Shown: positions 19,232-29,906, counted from the stretch's first letter. The stretch: DNA of 64,000 nt from Lachnospiraceae bacterium (GCA_024694625.1 JAILJP010000022.1:1-64000), one strand, 5' to 3'. The notes: generated by a model not told the origin, from the letters alone. A program made the numbers and translations.

Positions 19232-20028
19232 ACAAACAAACCTCCAACCAAGCGAAATACAGGATAAGTACGAATAACAAACAAAACAATCACCCAAAAA
19301 ATAAAGTATGCGACATCGCCGCCGGCAGACTTTTTCGGCTTTCCAAAAGGAAATTCTCCATTGAATCCCCGAAGGCACATGCTCTCATACACATCATCTG
19401 CACGGTCCATACTGCGCAACAACAGCTGTCCTACCAAAGATCCCCATACTTTATAATGGATTCCTTTTTGTCCCGGTGCCCGAAGGGCATAGGCCTGGGT
19501 AATCCGTTTGGTCTCCGTTAACAAAAGGGTGATATAGCGGTAAATCAACAAAAACTGGGTAACCATAATCTTTGGCACATGGAGAAGACGAAAGGCATAA
19601 CAAATACCTTCAATACTGGTAGTGGCGATCAGAATGTAGGATGCAAATACCGTAAGAATTCCCTTTAGCATTAAGGTAATCATGGAGCAAACGCCGCCCC
19701 ATACCTGAACACTGCCAAAAGTAGCCACCACTCGGTGATCGAAGAAAGGGTTAAAGATTCCCACGATACATACCAAAGGCAAGACGATGCGCAAACGGTA
19801 CAAGGCATCCTTCCATTTTAAATCCCCGATAATAAACACCACCATAGGATAGATACACATACCAAGAAGTCCTTCCACATCATACTTGTGGAAGGACACT
19901 GTTAAAACAATATAATAAATGGTTAAAATAAGCTTCACCAGAGGATGGATTTGATTCATCCAACGGTTTTGCTTTGCTGTTGCATCTATGCTTTGCAGTT
20001 CATAGATTGCACGATTGATTTTACTCAT
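19228..20028 (-). CDS. cbiQ: ECF cobalt/nickel transporter transmembrane subunit
   Basis: CbiQ-like membrane protein (RAYALRAPGQKG, SMDRADDVYESMCLRGF) between cbiO and cbiM. Confidence 0.9.
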   Translation of the reverse strand: MSKINRAIYELQSIDATAKQNRWMNQIHPLVKLILTIYYIVLTVSFHKYDVEGLLGMCIYPMVVFIIGDLKWKDALYRLRIVLPLVCIVGIFNPFFDHRVVATFGSVQVWGGVCSMITLMLKGILTVFASYILIATTSIEGICYAFRLLHVPKIMVTQFLLIYRYITLLLTETKRITQAYALRAPGQKGIHYKVWGSLVGQLLLRSMDRADDVYESMCLRGFNGEFPFGKPKKSAGGDVAYFIFWVIVLFVIRTYPVFRLVGGLFV

Positions 20029-21031
20029 TACCTTTTACTGTTTCCTTATTCTGGTTCCTGAAAAATTTAAATACATAAGAAACTGCTACACAAAGTAAAA
20101 GTACAATAACAGCTCCTACGATTCCGGAGATAGTGGTTCCCACTGCGGACTCGCTACCTTTCAGTGCATAATCCGGTAAGAAGGCTGTCTTTTCCTGAAT
20201 GGAAGCAAATACATCATATATTCCACCAGCAGATTCCAATTCAGTTGAACCGGTAATCCTTTCGATGGACCATTCCAAACCGTCAGGGAAAGCAGAAGCA
20301 AACAATGAAAGGATTCCTCCAACCAATGCTGTCAAAACACCAAGGATTACCAAAGTGTTTTTGAAACTGAACTTTCCTTCTTCTGTCTCGCCTACGCCCC
20401 AAAGCATTTCCGGTCTTGCTTCATGAACAAATACCAATACCGCGGAAGTAATCAAACCTTCCACTGCTCCGATAGCCAAATGAATCGGCTGCATAGTCAT
20501 TAAAAATACTGAGAAAGGAAGTTCGGTAACACCGGAGAAGAAGGTTTCCAAACATACGGAAAACGCTCCCAACTGAAGTGTTAATACACAGCCCAACATA
20601 GAAGCCAAAATAATCTTTCCTTTTGAAACTCCCTTTTTCATAATCGGACGCCAAATCAAAAGTGCTCCAATAAAGCATCCATAAAACGCCATATTCCAGA
20701 CATTACAACCCAATGCCAAAAGTCCTCCGTCAGCGAAGAACAGACACTGCACCAAAAGCACACCGATCATGGTTAAAAATCCTGCATAAGGTCCCAACAA
20801 AGCTGACAACATCATGCCTCCGCACAAATGTCCGGATGAACCTGTGCCGGGAATGGTGAAGTTGATCATTTGAGCAGCAAAAACAAACGCTCCCATAACA
20901 CCCATAACCGGAATTTTCTTTGTTTCATTTTCCAATTTTACTTCACGTACACTTACCCCTGCAGCAACCGTTGAAGCAACATACATTGTACCGGCAACCG
21001 CAGGTACAATCAAAGCATCAGCCATATGCAT
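20021..21031 (-). CDS. cbiM: ECF cobalt/nickel S-component CbiM with fused PDGLE (CbiN-like) domain
   Basis: N-terminal MHMADALIVPAVAG with N-terminal His, GTGSSGHLCGGMM, C-terminal PDGLEWSIERI. Confidence 0.92.
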   Translation of the reverse strand: MHMADALIVPAVAGTMYVASTVAAGVSVREVKLENETKKIPVMGVMGAFVFAAQMINFTIPGTGSSGHLCGGMMLSALLGPYAGFLTMIGVLLVQCLFFADGGLLALGCNVWNMAFYGCFIGALLIWRPIMKKGVSKGKIILASMLGCVLTLQLGAFSVCLETFFSGVTELPFSVFLMTMQPIHLAIGAVEGLITSAVLVFVHEARPEMLWGVGETEEGKFSFKNTLVILGVLTALVGGILSLFASAFPDGLEWSIERITGSTELESAGGIYDVFASIQEKTAFLPDYALKGSESAVGTTISGIVGAVIVLLLCVAVSYVFKFFRNQNKETVKGNE

Positions 21032-21052
21032 AATACTTATCCTCCCTAACTA

Positions 21053-21097
21053 TTACTTATCTATCAATACTATAAATAAGTAACACTCCTCCCACAA
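21053..21097 (-). promoter_or_regulatory. Candidate cbiM promoter and overlapping inverted-repeat operator
   Basis: Minus strand TTGTGG-17-TATAGT; IR arms 21053-21064 TTACTTATCTAT and 21072-21083 ATAAATAAGTAA (11/12 complementary, 7-nt spacer) cover the -10. Confidence 0.5.
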
Positions 21098-21174
21098 GCC
21101 ACCGGGGGGGATATCGGAAGGATTATCCTCAAAAACCATCTTTCGGGTATTTGAAAACAAGGCTCCCACCGTAC

Positions 21175-21534
21175 CTAAAACACTCTTTCATTTGTGTTTA
21201 TCAGCTGTTCCAACTGCCGCTTTGCCTCTCTCAAAGCCTTTACATCCTGACTGTAGTCCCGCTCTTCCCTGGCTCGCAGACTTTCTGTAAGACCTTCGAT
21301 TGGAATTGTCATAGGTGTCAGTGAAAGGTTGGAAACTGCCCCTTTCAAACGATGTGCGATATCAAAGGCCTTGTCATAGTCCCTTTCCAGAATCGTCTCT
21401 GCCAAAATGTCAAACCCTTCATCATCCAATACTTTTTGTACCAGACGAAGGTACAACTCTTCCTTGCCTGCGCAGCGGGCAACACCCTCATCTACATTGG
21501 CGCCATAACTTTTTAAATCTTCAACTGTCAACAT
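21175..21534 (-). CDS. Hpt (histidine phosphotransfer) protein
   Basis: Hpt motif DIAHRLKGAVSNLSL; 119 aa. Confidence 0.88.
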   Translation of the reverse strand: MLTVEDLKSYGANVDEGVARCAGKEELYLRLVQKVLDDEGFDILAETILERDYDKAFDIAHRLKGAVSNLSLTPMTIPIEGLTESLRAREERDYSQDVKALREAKRQLEQLINTNERVF

Positions 21535-21569
21535 AGTATCTCCCCTGTATCTTTTTTATTTATCCGAAA

Positions 21570-23252
21570 TCAGCCTTTAATAAAATTCTCAAACTCCTCT
21601 TTTGGAACAGGTTTTGAGAAATAGTATCCCTGTATCATCTGATACCCCATTTTCTTCAAAATATCCATCTGTTCCTTTTCTTCCACGCCTTCTGCAATCA
21701 TGGGAACATTTAAGAAATCCGCAATTTCTTTGATTAATTCCATCATTCGAAGGCTCTTTTCATCTTCCATAAGATTTGTCATAAAGCGCATATCCACTTT
21801 TAACACGTCAATGGGAAGCACCGTCAGCATATTCAATGAAGAATATCCGCTTCCAAAATCATCCATTTCTATGACAAACCCCTCTTTTTGGAATTGTGCA
21901 ACAATGTCCACCAGATTTTCCGTATCGGAGGCATAGGCAGATTCCGTAATCTCCAAATGCAAATCTTTTCGGTCGATACCGGCTGAATCCGCAATATTGC
22001 AAATGGTCTCAACAATATGCTCATCCATAATATCAATGCGACTGACATTTACAGAAATGGGGATGGTCACACCAAATTTTTCCTTCCATGTTTTTACCTG
22101 TGCGGCAGCCTGTCCCCAGATATATTCATCCATCACCTGAATCAGACCGTTTTCCTCAAAGAGAGATACGAATCTCCCCGGAGAAAGCATACCGTATTTG
22201 GGATGATTCCAACGAACCAAAGCCTCTGCTCCCACAAGACGGGGCGTATCCTCCTCCACATTGTATTTGGGCTGATACCAGACCAGAATCTCACCGTTTA
22301 TAATGGCGTCTACAATATTTCGAATCAGCGTCTCCTCAAACATACGCTGCTGTCGCATTTTTGCATCATAAAAAGCAATTTTTTCCTTTTGGCTCTCACG
22401 AATGGAGTCCCCTGCCATCCTGGCTCGCTCAAAGGACATTTCCAGAGATTCGGATTTGTCCACTTCACTGTTGATTCCGATGCGAATCTGGGTGTTGTGA
22501 ACGGTGGTATCACCGGTAATGGCGGCAATCACATCATCCAAAAAGACCTCATATCCAGCCTGATGTGCCACATATAGATAGAAATTGTCCCCCTCGCTTC
22601 TGCAGGCAATTCCCTCATGGGCATTGGCAAATTTCTCCATTTCCTTTGCGATGATTTTTAAAACCTCATTCCCCTCCTGTACCCCATAAAGCTCGTTGTA
22701 CAAATGAAAATGACTGACATTGACTGTAAGTGCATCCATACTCCGATTGGGATGAAATCGGTCCTGAAGTGATGCATACTCAAAGAAATAGCTTTTGGAT
22801 AAAAGCCCTGTTAATTCATCCTTTTCTGTAGACTGAATAATCATACGATCTTCGTATAAAGCAATAATTCTCTTTACACGAGCCATAATCTTTTCCGGCA
22901 TATCATAGGGCTTTTTAATAAAATCCGCTGCCCCCATTTTCAAACTTTCTATCTCTGCTGACTCATCTGAGGTAAGGACAATAATGGGGATATTTTTGAA
23001 AACCACATCCTGTTGCATCTGCTTCATCACTTCAAACCCGTCCATATTGGGCATTCGAAGGTCCAAAAGCACCAGAGATAGCAAAGGTCCCTGCTCCTCG
23101 ATTACCTGCAGTGCCTTTTGACCATCCTCTGCATACAATACTTCGTAACTATCCTCTAAAATACCACCTAATATCTCTCGGTTAATAAATTCGTCATCCA
23201 CCACCAGGACGCTACGTTTTATGTTTGAAAGATAAATGTTCTGATCTCCCAT
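21570..23252 (-). CDS. Response regulator with degenerate GGDEF and intact EAL domain (c-di-GMP phosphodiesterase)
   Basis: REC VLVVDDEFINREI..VLLDLRMPNMDG; degenerate GGDEF (RSEGDNF); EAL motifs EALVRW, NVSR, EITES, DDFGSGYSSL, KVD, AEGVE. Confidence 0.93.
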   Translation of the reverse strand: MGDQNIYLSNIKRSVLVVDDEFINREILGGILEDSYEVLYAEDGQKALQVIEEQGPLLSLVLLDLRMPNMDGFEVMKQMQQDVVFKNIPIIVLTSDESAEIESLKMGAADFIKKPYDMPEKIMARVKRIIALYEDRMIIQSTEKDELTGLLSKSYFFEYASLQDRFHPNRSMDALTVNVSHFHLYNELYGVQEGNEVLKIIAKEMEKFANAHEGIACRSEGDNFYLYVAHQAGYEVFLDDVIAAITGDTTVHNTQIRIGINSEVDKSESLEMSFERARMAGDSIRESQKEKIAFYDAKMRQQRMFEETLIRNIVDAIINGEILVWYQPKYNVEEDTPRLVGAEALVRWNHPKYGMLSPGRFVSLFEENGLIQVMDEYIWGQAAAQVKTWKEKFGVTIPISVNVSRIDIMDEHIVETICNIADSAGIDRKDLHLEITESAYASDTENLVDIVAQFQKEGFVIEMDDFGSGYSSLNMLTVLPIDVLKVDMRFMTNLMEDEKSLRMMELIKEIADFLNVPMIAEGVEEKEQMDILKKMGYQMIQGYYFSKPVPKEEFENFIKG

Positions 23253-23270
23253 ACTCTCTCCCCTCTCGTC

Positions 23271-26096
23271 TCACTTTTTGTTTTGTAATACCTTCTTTAA
23301 TTCATTCAAAAGTTGTTTTTGATCTATGGGTTTGGCTACGTGACCGTTCATTCCTGCCTGATAGGCGTTCTTTTTATCCTCTTCAAAAGCATTGGCTGTC
23401 ATAGCCAAAATAGGAAGGGACGCCTTTGTTTCATCCTGCAGATTTCGAATACTTTGTGCCACTTCGTAGCCATTCATCTTCGGCATTTGAATATCTAACA
23501 ATATAATATCATAATAATCTTTAGGTGCGTGTATAATTTTTTCCAGGGCATCTTCCCCGTCACAGGCTTCTTCCACTGCAAAACCATAGATTTCCAGAAT
23601 AGCCGCTCCAATCTCCCTGTTAATATCCATATCATCCGTAAGCAGCACTCTCATTCCCGTAAAATCCATTTCGGAAATATCCTCCTTGGACATATGCTGT
23701 GCCATTTCCTCCCTGGATACTGGTTCAAGGAAAAGATTAATGATAAATTCCGAACCCACATCCTCTTTTGTAATAACAGAAATCTCTCCTCCCATGGCAT
23801 CCACAATCTGTTTTGTAATTGCCATGCCAAGACCTGTTCCCTGAATGCCTTTGGTCTTTTCTGTTTGTTCTCTTTCAAAAGACTCAAAAATATGGGCGGC
23901 AAATTCCTGGCTCATACCAAATCCATTGTCCTTTACACGGATTTCATAAGGAATTTTATTCTCTTTTTCTTCCCCTTTCTTCTCCCGAAGGGTAATGTGA
24001 ATTTCGCCCTTTTCCTGCGTATATTTAATTCCGTTGGAAGCCAGATTTATCAGAACCTGATTCAGTCGCAGTCCATCTGTCAAAACATAGGGATGCGATA
24101 ACCCATCGGCGTCCACTGTAAGACTTTGGGATTTAGCCTCTGCCTGTACTCTCATAATGGAATCCAGATTCAGAAACAATTCCTGTAAATCCGTGGGACC
24201 ATAGGATAATTCCATCTTTCCGTTTTCAATACGACTCATTTCCAAAACATCATTGATTAAGGAGAGCAAATGGTTTCCGGATGCTTTGATTTTTTTTAAA
24301 TAGTCTTTGGTTTTATCGGGATTATCCTCATTCATAAGCGCCAAATCCGTATAGCCTAAAATAGCATTCATAGGAGTCCGGATATCATGGGACATATGAA
24401 ACAAAAAAGAGGACTTTGCCTGACTGCGCATTTCCGATTCCACCATTTTAATATCATTTTCTTTTTGCCTGTTTAACATAATAGAAAACAGGGAAAACAA
24501 AAAGAACAACACCACTACCACCACAGCCATTTGAATCAGTACATTGATGGACAGAAAATATCTTAGGTACTCCCTCTCCCACCCGTGGAATGCGGCGGTC
24601 TTTTCTATGGTGCGCTGACGAGTCCACATAACCGTGGAAAAGAAAATCAAAAACACCATCAAAATCCACATAGCTGTGGACTGACCGTACAACTGTCTCG
24701 TATCGTGGCGATAAATATACCAGTAATACAAAAGTCCCAGCGTACTCCAAATTGCCAGAATACAATAGGACTCTGTTGCCAGTTTATTTTGGGAAATTAC
24801 GTTTGGAATCAGTAAAAAGAAAAAGGACATGGCGGCGGCCAGCATGCCGATTACAGATTTTATTTTGATACCAATATGAACATCTTTCTCTTTTCGAACC
24901 AGACGTAAGCTCCCCCACATACTGTAAACATACACTATGGTAGCGGAAATGGTAGTAACGTCCACAAACCAGCCAATAGCGGTTCTTCCAAAAAAGGGTA
25001 TCAGCAAAGAGATTCCCATAATCAAAAAAACAGCCACTACCGGCTCCTTGTATTTATTTTCTTTTCCCACTATCGTTGGCATCAGTTCTTCATTGGACAT
25101 AATCTGCAAAAGTCTCGCTGTAGCTCCATAAAGTCCAAATAGACTGGTAAAGATTGCACATAGAATGCTGATTACCAGCATTGCAAGGCCTGCTTTCCCC
25201 ATAGTAATACTGACACTATAAAACACCGGCAGTCCAAACAAATTAGAAGCCTGTGAGGAAGCTTCAAGATAAGTACTCCAACTTGAGTACCCTTTTGGCA
25301 GAGCAAACACCGGAATTAAAACGGGAAGCAAATAAGCCAGTGCCGAAGCCACTACCGCATAAGGAAGGATCTTTTGTGCATCCTCTTCCTTTCTTCCTCC
25401 TGAATTAATCATATAAGTAACTGCTTCAAATCCCACAAACATCCAGGGACCCAGCATACAGATATTTAACACTTCCATTCCGTTGGAAACCGTGGACTTG
25501 GCAAACCCAAAGGAACCGGGCGCCGTTTTCGTGCCCAAAAGCAAAACTCCGATAAAAAGAATCACTACGAAAAGAATTTGTATCAGTGCAAACACAATAT
25601 GAAGCAGACGTACTGCCCTCTTTCCGTATACCCTCAAAAACGCCATGGCAATTAAGATTGCCTCCGTTACAAGAATCTCTCCCAGATATACGTCATATCC
25701 TGCAATGGTATAGTGAAGTCCCCACTGCAATACATCTGAAAAAAGAAATCGTATTAAAAGAACCACTGCCGTCACATTGGCCCACATTATGGATAAATAG
25801 GCCAAAAGCATAGCCCAGGCAGACAAAAAACCATGGTCTTTTCCCAGTATTTTTCCTATATATACATGCATACCGCTTTCCTGGGGAAAGCGGTGTGCCA
25901 TGTAGGAAATACTACTTCCGATAAAATAAATAATCAGTGTAGCTAAAATGATTCCAATGAGAGAGCCCATAGGTCCGGCTTCCGGCAGGAAAATATTTCC
26001 AGGCATCATAAATGCACCCCATCCACAGGCGCATCCAAAGGTATATGCCCAAGCAGATATTTCTCCTATCCTTTTCTCATCTTTTTTTTGATTCAT
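23271..26096 (-). CDS. Fusion of APC-family permease and hybrid histidine kinase (permease-HisKA-HATPase-REC)
   Basis: N-terminal ~500 aa APC-like multi-TM region (TFGCACGWGAFMMPGN), then FLFHMSHDIRTPMNAILGYTDLAL, LINLASNGIKYTQ, VKDNGFGMS, REC LLTDDMDINREI..IILLDIQMPKMNG. Confidence 0.92.
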   Translation of the reverse strand: MNQKKDEKRIGEISAWAYTFGCACGWGAFMMPGNIFLPEAGPMGSLIGIILATLIIYFIGSSISYMAHRFPQESGMHVYIGKILGKDHGFLSAWAMLLAYLSIMWANVTAVVLLIRFLFSDVLQWGLHYTIAGYDVYLGEILVTEAILIAMAFLRVYGKRAVRLLHIVFALIQILFVVILFIGVLLLGTKTAPGSFGFAKSTVSNGMEVLNICMLGPWMFVGFEAVTYMINSGGRKEEDAQKILPYAVVASALAYLLPVLIPVFALPKGYSSWSTYLEASSQASNLFGLPVFYSVSITMGKAGLAMLVISILCAIFTSLFGLYGATARLLQIMSNEELMPTIVGKENKYKEPVVAVFLIMGISLLIPFFGRTAIGWFVDVTTISATIVYVYSMWGSLRLVRKEKDVHIGIKIKSVIGMLAAAMSFFFLLIPNVISQNKLATESYCILAIWSTLGLLYYWYIYRHDTRQLYGQSTAMWILMVFLIFFSTVMWTRQRTIEKTAAFHGWEREYLRYFLSINVLIQMAVVVVVLFFLFSLFSIMLNRQKENDIKMVESEMRSQAKSSFLFHMSHDIRTPMNAILGYTDLALMNEDNPDKTKDYLKKIKASGNHLLSLINDVLEMSRIENGKMELSYGPTDLQELFLNLDSIMRVQAEAKSQSLTVDADGLSHPYVLTDGLRLNQVLINLASNGIKYTQEKGEIHITLREKKGEEKENKIPYEIRVKDNGFGMSQEFAAHIFESFEREQTEKTKGIQGTGLGMAITKQIVDAMGGEISVITKEDVGSEFIINLFLEPVSREEMAQHMSKEDISEMDFTGMRVLLTDDMDINREIGAAILEIYGFAVEEACDGEDALEKIIHAPKDYYDIILLDIQMPKMNGYEVAQSIRNLQDETKASLPILAMTANAFEEDKKNAYQAGMNGHVAKPIDQKQLLNELKKVLQNKK

Positions 26097-26115
26097 ATAA
26101 CTCCCCTTATTATCT

Positions 26116-27903
26116 CTATCCTTCCGATGCCATCTCCTCTATGGAATCTGCCATTTCAGAAACCGAAGATTCCTCTACCCGAAAGTAGCTGATGGTTGCT
26201 TTCATTTCGTGGGCAAGATTCTGTAAGTCAGCCGCACTGTCTGTAATAATGGCAAAGGTAGCATTTAATTCTTCCATAGATGCATTGGTCTGTTCCGTAG
26301 CTGCCGCATTCTCTTCTGAAATAGCAGACAAATCGGAAATAATCTCCACAAGATTGTTCTTGGCTTTGTTGAGTTCATTAATCCGACTGGTAATGTTGTT
26401 GGTACCTACGGAAACATTTTTTACATTTTCTATCATTCCATGCATATCGTTTTTGGTAGAATCCAAATACTCGGACTGTTTTACAAAACTGTCCGCAAGT
26501 TTGTTCATCACCTTTACGGACTCCTCCGAATCATGTAAAAGCTGAGAAACAATACGCTTAATCTCTTCTGCACTTTCTGATGACTGAACTGCTAACTGAC
26601 CGATTTCCGATGCCACCACTGCAAATCCTCTTCCTGCTTCCCCGGCTCTGGCGGATTCGATTGAGGCATTAAGAGAAAGCAAATTGGTCTGGGATGCAAT
26701 CTCTGTAATGGCGTTTGAAAAGTCTGCAATGGTCTTGGCAGACTGATTGGTGGATTCAATGGTCTTTCCGATTTCATCCACATCCGCTTTTACCTCTTCA
26801 CTTTGATTGATAAGCAAATCCAAAGCTTCCATAGCCGTATGGGCAGATGCATTCATTTCATCTGCATAGCTTTCCAAATTGGACACATTTTCTGTAATCT
26901 CATCTATGTCATTTCCAATATCTTCCGTATCCAAGGCAGCCGTCTGTATGGATTCTGCCTGGGAAATAGCTCCTTTGGAAATCTCTTCCACCGCATCTGT
27001 TACCTGTCCGGATGCTTCGGAAGCCTGTCCTGCAGAATCCGCCAAAGCTGTTCCGGAGTGAGCCAATTCATCAGACATCTGCTGAGACGACTGAATAACC
27101 GCTTTAATCTTTTCTCCCAACGCCCTCATGGAATCCGCAATGGTTCCCAGTTCATCCTTTCGTTCCAGAGTGGATTTTTCCACCTCCAAATGTAAATCAC
27201 CATCGGACAGCTGATGCAGGTGCGCAGCAACATTTTCCATAACGGCTGAGGTTTTCTTTGAAATTACAAATCCAACCAAAGAAAGCACCACTACTACTGC
27301 CAGTGCAAAAAATACCATAGTAAGCACTGCCTTTCGAACTGCTGTAGTCACATCATTTGCTTCACGAAGAACAGACACCATACCGGCGTTTGAACCATCG
27401 GCATTATACATAGGAATATAAAAGGAATCATAACGAACGCCTCCGATATCAATTCCTCTGGCATAGTATTTTTGCCCCTGTTTTACCACAATATCATAGA
27501 CTTCATCATCTGCGTCCGTACCTACCTCACGATTTCCGGACTGATCTACCAAAGTAGTCAGAACACGCTCTGCCCGGGACTCATCTGCATGATTGTAAAA
27601 CAGGGTAAAATTCAATCCGGTTTTTTTATGAAGGTCATCCATAAGTTCATAATCCCCACTCATATGAACATCCCCTTTGTAGAGTTCTCCGTTTTTTACA
27701 ACCCAGTCCCCTTCATAGGCAAAGTTGTACATATCTGCCATCATTTCTGCTCCGGCAGTAAGCTCCTCTTCGGTCATACTTTCATATGTACTATCTACTT
27801 CCACACTTCCCAGGATTGTCAAAAGTACTGCCGTAATTACAACACAGACAACCGCTAAAAGGATTAACCGCTGCACCAGTTTTTGATTTCTTTTTCCGTT
27901 CAT
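26116..27903 (-). CDS. Methyl-accepting chemotaxis protein with extracellular Cache-like sensor
   Basis: Two TM segments, HAMP, hairpin tip [37 protein letters not shown]. Confidence 0.93.
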   Translation of the reverse strand: MNGKRNQKLVQRLILLAVVCVVITAVLLTILGSVEVDSTYESMTEEELTAGAEMMADMYNFAYEGDWVVKNGELYKGDVHMSGDYELMDDLHKKTGLNFTLFYNHADESRAERVLTTLVDQSGNREVGTDADDEVYDIVVKQGQKYYARGIDIGGVRYDSFYIPMYNADGSNAGMVSVLREANDVTTAVRKAVLTMVFFALAVVVVLSLVGFVISKKTSAVMENVAAHLHQLSDGDLHLEVEKSTLERKDELGTIADSMRALGEKIKAVIQSSQQMSDELAHSGTALADSAGQASEASGQVTDAVEEISKGAISQAESIQTAALDTEDIGNDIDEITENVSNLESYADEMNASAHTAMEALDLLINQSEEVKADVDEIGKTIESTNQSAKTIADFSNAITEIASQTNLLSLNASIESARAGEAGRGFAVVASEIGQLAVQSSESAEEIKRIVSQLLHDSEESVKVMNKLADSFVKQSEYLDSTKNDMHGMIENVKNVSVGTNNITSRINELNKAKNNLVEIISDLSAISEENAAATEQTNASMEELNATFAIITDSAADLQNLAHEMKATISYFRVEESSVSEMADSIEEMASEG

Positions 27904-28011
27904 TTTTTTCTCCCCTTGTCATTATTTCTGATAATTAACCGTATATTTTAATTATAGTCAGTTTTCTTATTGAAACAAGGTGGAATTTATAAAAAAGTAT
28001 GAAAAATCCAA

Positions 28012-28072
28012 CCAAAAAAAAGAACTCCACTTCTACAATGTTCATTTCCACTGTAAAAGTAAAGTTCCTTTT
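28012..28072 (-). terminator. Rho-independent terminator downstream of aspS
   Basis: Imperfect stem (GGAACTTTACTTTTACA..TGTAGAAGTGGAGTTC on minus) followed by a long T-run. Confidence 0.7.
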
Positions 28073-28083
28073 GTATATATTCG

Positions 28084-29877
28084 CTACATATGATTACTCA
28101 ATACTGCAATTTCCAGTTCTTCCAACTGTTTGTTGTCTACCGGAGTAGGTGCCTCTGTCATAAGACAGCTTGCATCCTTTACCTTCGGGAAGGCGATTAC
28201 ATCACGGATGGAATCAGCTCCTACCATAAGCATAATCATACGGTCCAAACCAAAGGCCAAACCTGCATGAGGCGGTACACCATACTTGAAAGCATTTAAC
28301 AGGAACCCAAATCTGTCATAAGCTTCTTCCTTGGTAAAGCCAAGAGCTTCAAACATGGTTTCCTGAACATCGTTCTGATGAATTCTTACAGAACCACCAC
28401 CAAGTTCACAACCGTTTAATACAATATCATAAGCCTTTGCTTTTGCTTCACCCTTCTTGTCCGTATTGATGATGGAAACATCCTCATCTCTGGGCATAGT
28501 GAATGGATGATGCATTGCAAGATAACGATTCTGTTCATCAGACCATTCAAATACAGGGAAGTCAACAACCCACAAGAACTTAAATTCATTTTCGGGGATT
28601 AAATCCAACTGTTTTGCAAGACTGCATCTTAAAGTACCAAGTACTTCCCAAACAATCTTATTTCTGTCAGCGGCAAAGAGTAACAAGTCTCCTGCTTCAC
28701 CTTTCATGGCCTTTACCAAAGCATCCATTTCTTCATCAGAGAAGAACTTTGCAAAAGAAGACTTAATGCTTCCGTCGTTTTGGATTGCCACATAAGCAAG
28801 ACCTTTTGCTCCGCAGCCCTTTGCTTCTTCCACTAACTTATCAATCTTTTTACGGCTCATTTCGCCCTGTCCCTTTACGTTCAAGCCTCGAACAGAACCA
28901 CCGTTTTCCAATGCTGTTGTAAACACACTGAAGCCACAGTCTTTTACCACTTCTGAAACATCGGTAAGTTCCATACCGAAACGCAAATCCGGCTTATCGG
29001 AACCAAAACGGTCCATAGCTTCCTGCCAGGTCATTCTGGGAATAGGAAGGGGAACTTCCACACCTAATGTTTCCTTAAATACATGAGCTAAAAGTCTTTC
29101 GTTTACATCAATAACATCGCCTACATCAACGAAGGAAAGCTCCATGTCCACCTGGGTAAACTCCGGCTGTCTGTCAGCACGTAAGTCCTCATCTCTGAAG
29201 CATTTTGCAATCTGGAAATAACGGTCAAATCCGGAGCACATCAAAAGCTGCTTAAATAACTGAGGTGACTGAGGAAGTGCATAAAAGCTTCCCGGATGAA
29301 TACGGGAAGGCACCAAATAATCTCTTGCTCCCTCAGGAGTGGATTTCTGCAAAATAGGAGTCTCCACTTCAATAAATCCTTCATTAATCAAAAACTGACG
29401 AATAGAAGAAACGACTCTGCTTCTCATGAAAAGCTTCTGCTGTAAATCCGGACGACGAAGATCCAAATAACGATATTTTAAACGAAGTTCATCTTTGGTC
29501 TGAATGTTTTCCTCAATAGGGAACGGAGGTGTTTCAGACTCGGATAAAACCCGAAGGGATTCAGCAAATACTTCAATCTCTCCGGTCTTTAGGTTTTCGT
29601 TCACAGCTGCAGTTCTTTTTGACACCTTACCGGTAATGGCAATTACGAATTCACTTCGAAGCGTTCCTGCTTTTTCAAAGCCCTCTTTTCCGATAACATT
29701 CTCGTCAAATACAAGCTGCATCAAACCGCTTCTGTCTCGCAAATCAACGAAAATCAAACTTCCCAAATTTCTTCTCTTTTGTACCCAGCCCATAAGGCAT
29801 ACTTCGGTACCGATATTGGATGCATCCAACTCCGCACATCTGTGGGAACGATGCAAGCCGTTCATGCTCTCTGCCAT
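28084..29877 (-). CDS. aspS: Aspartyl-tRNA synthetase
   Basis: Class II aaRS motifs (RYRYLDLRRP, FRDEDLRADRQPEFTQVDME, AFGLDRMIML), bacterial GAD insertion. Confidence 0.97.
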   Translation of the reverse strand: MAESMNGLHRSHRCAELDASNIGTEVCLMGWVQKRRNLGSLIFVDLRDRSGLMQLVFDENVIGKEGFEKAGTLRSEFVIAITGKVSKRTAAVNENLKTGEIEVFAESLRVLSESETPPFPIEENIQTKDELRLKYRYLDLRRPDLQQKLFMRSRVVSSIRQFLINEGFIEVETPILQKSTPEGARDYLVPSRIHPGSFYALPQSPQLFKQLLMCSGFDRYFQIAKCFRDEDLRADRQPEFTQVDMELSFVDVGDVIDVNERLLAHVFKETLGVEVPLPIPRMTWQEAMDRFGSDKPDLRFGMELTDVSEVVKDCGFSVFTTALENGGSVRGLNVKGQGEMSRKKIDKLVEEAKGCGAKGLAYVAIQNDGSIKSSFAKFFSDEEMDALVKAMKGEAGDLLLFAADRNKIVWEVLGTLRCSLAKQLDLIPENEFKFLWVVDFPVFEWSDEQNRYLAMHHPFTMPRDEDVSIINTDKKGEAKAKAYDIVLNGCELGGGSVRIHQNDVQETMFEALGFTKEEAYDRFGFLLNAFKYGVPPHAGLAFGLDRMIMLMVGADSIRDVIAFPKVKDASCLMTEAPTPVDNKQLEELEIAVLSNHM

Positions 29878-29906
29878 TTATACTTCCTTCTTTCTATAAT
29901 CTCAAT

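Noticed and set aside
21035-21175. Cobalamin or NiCo riboswitch upstream of cbiM
   Set aside because: No B12-box or czcD-type conserved segments; the promoter lies close to the start codon. An inverted-repeat operator is a better explanation.
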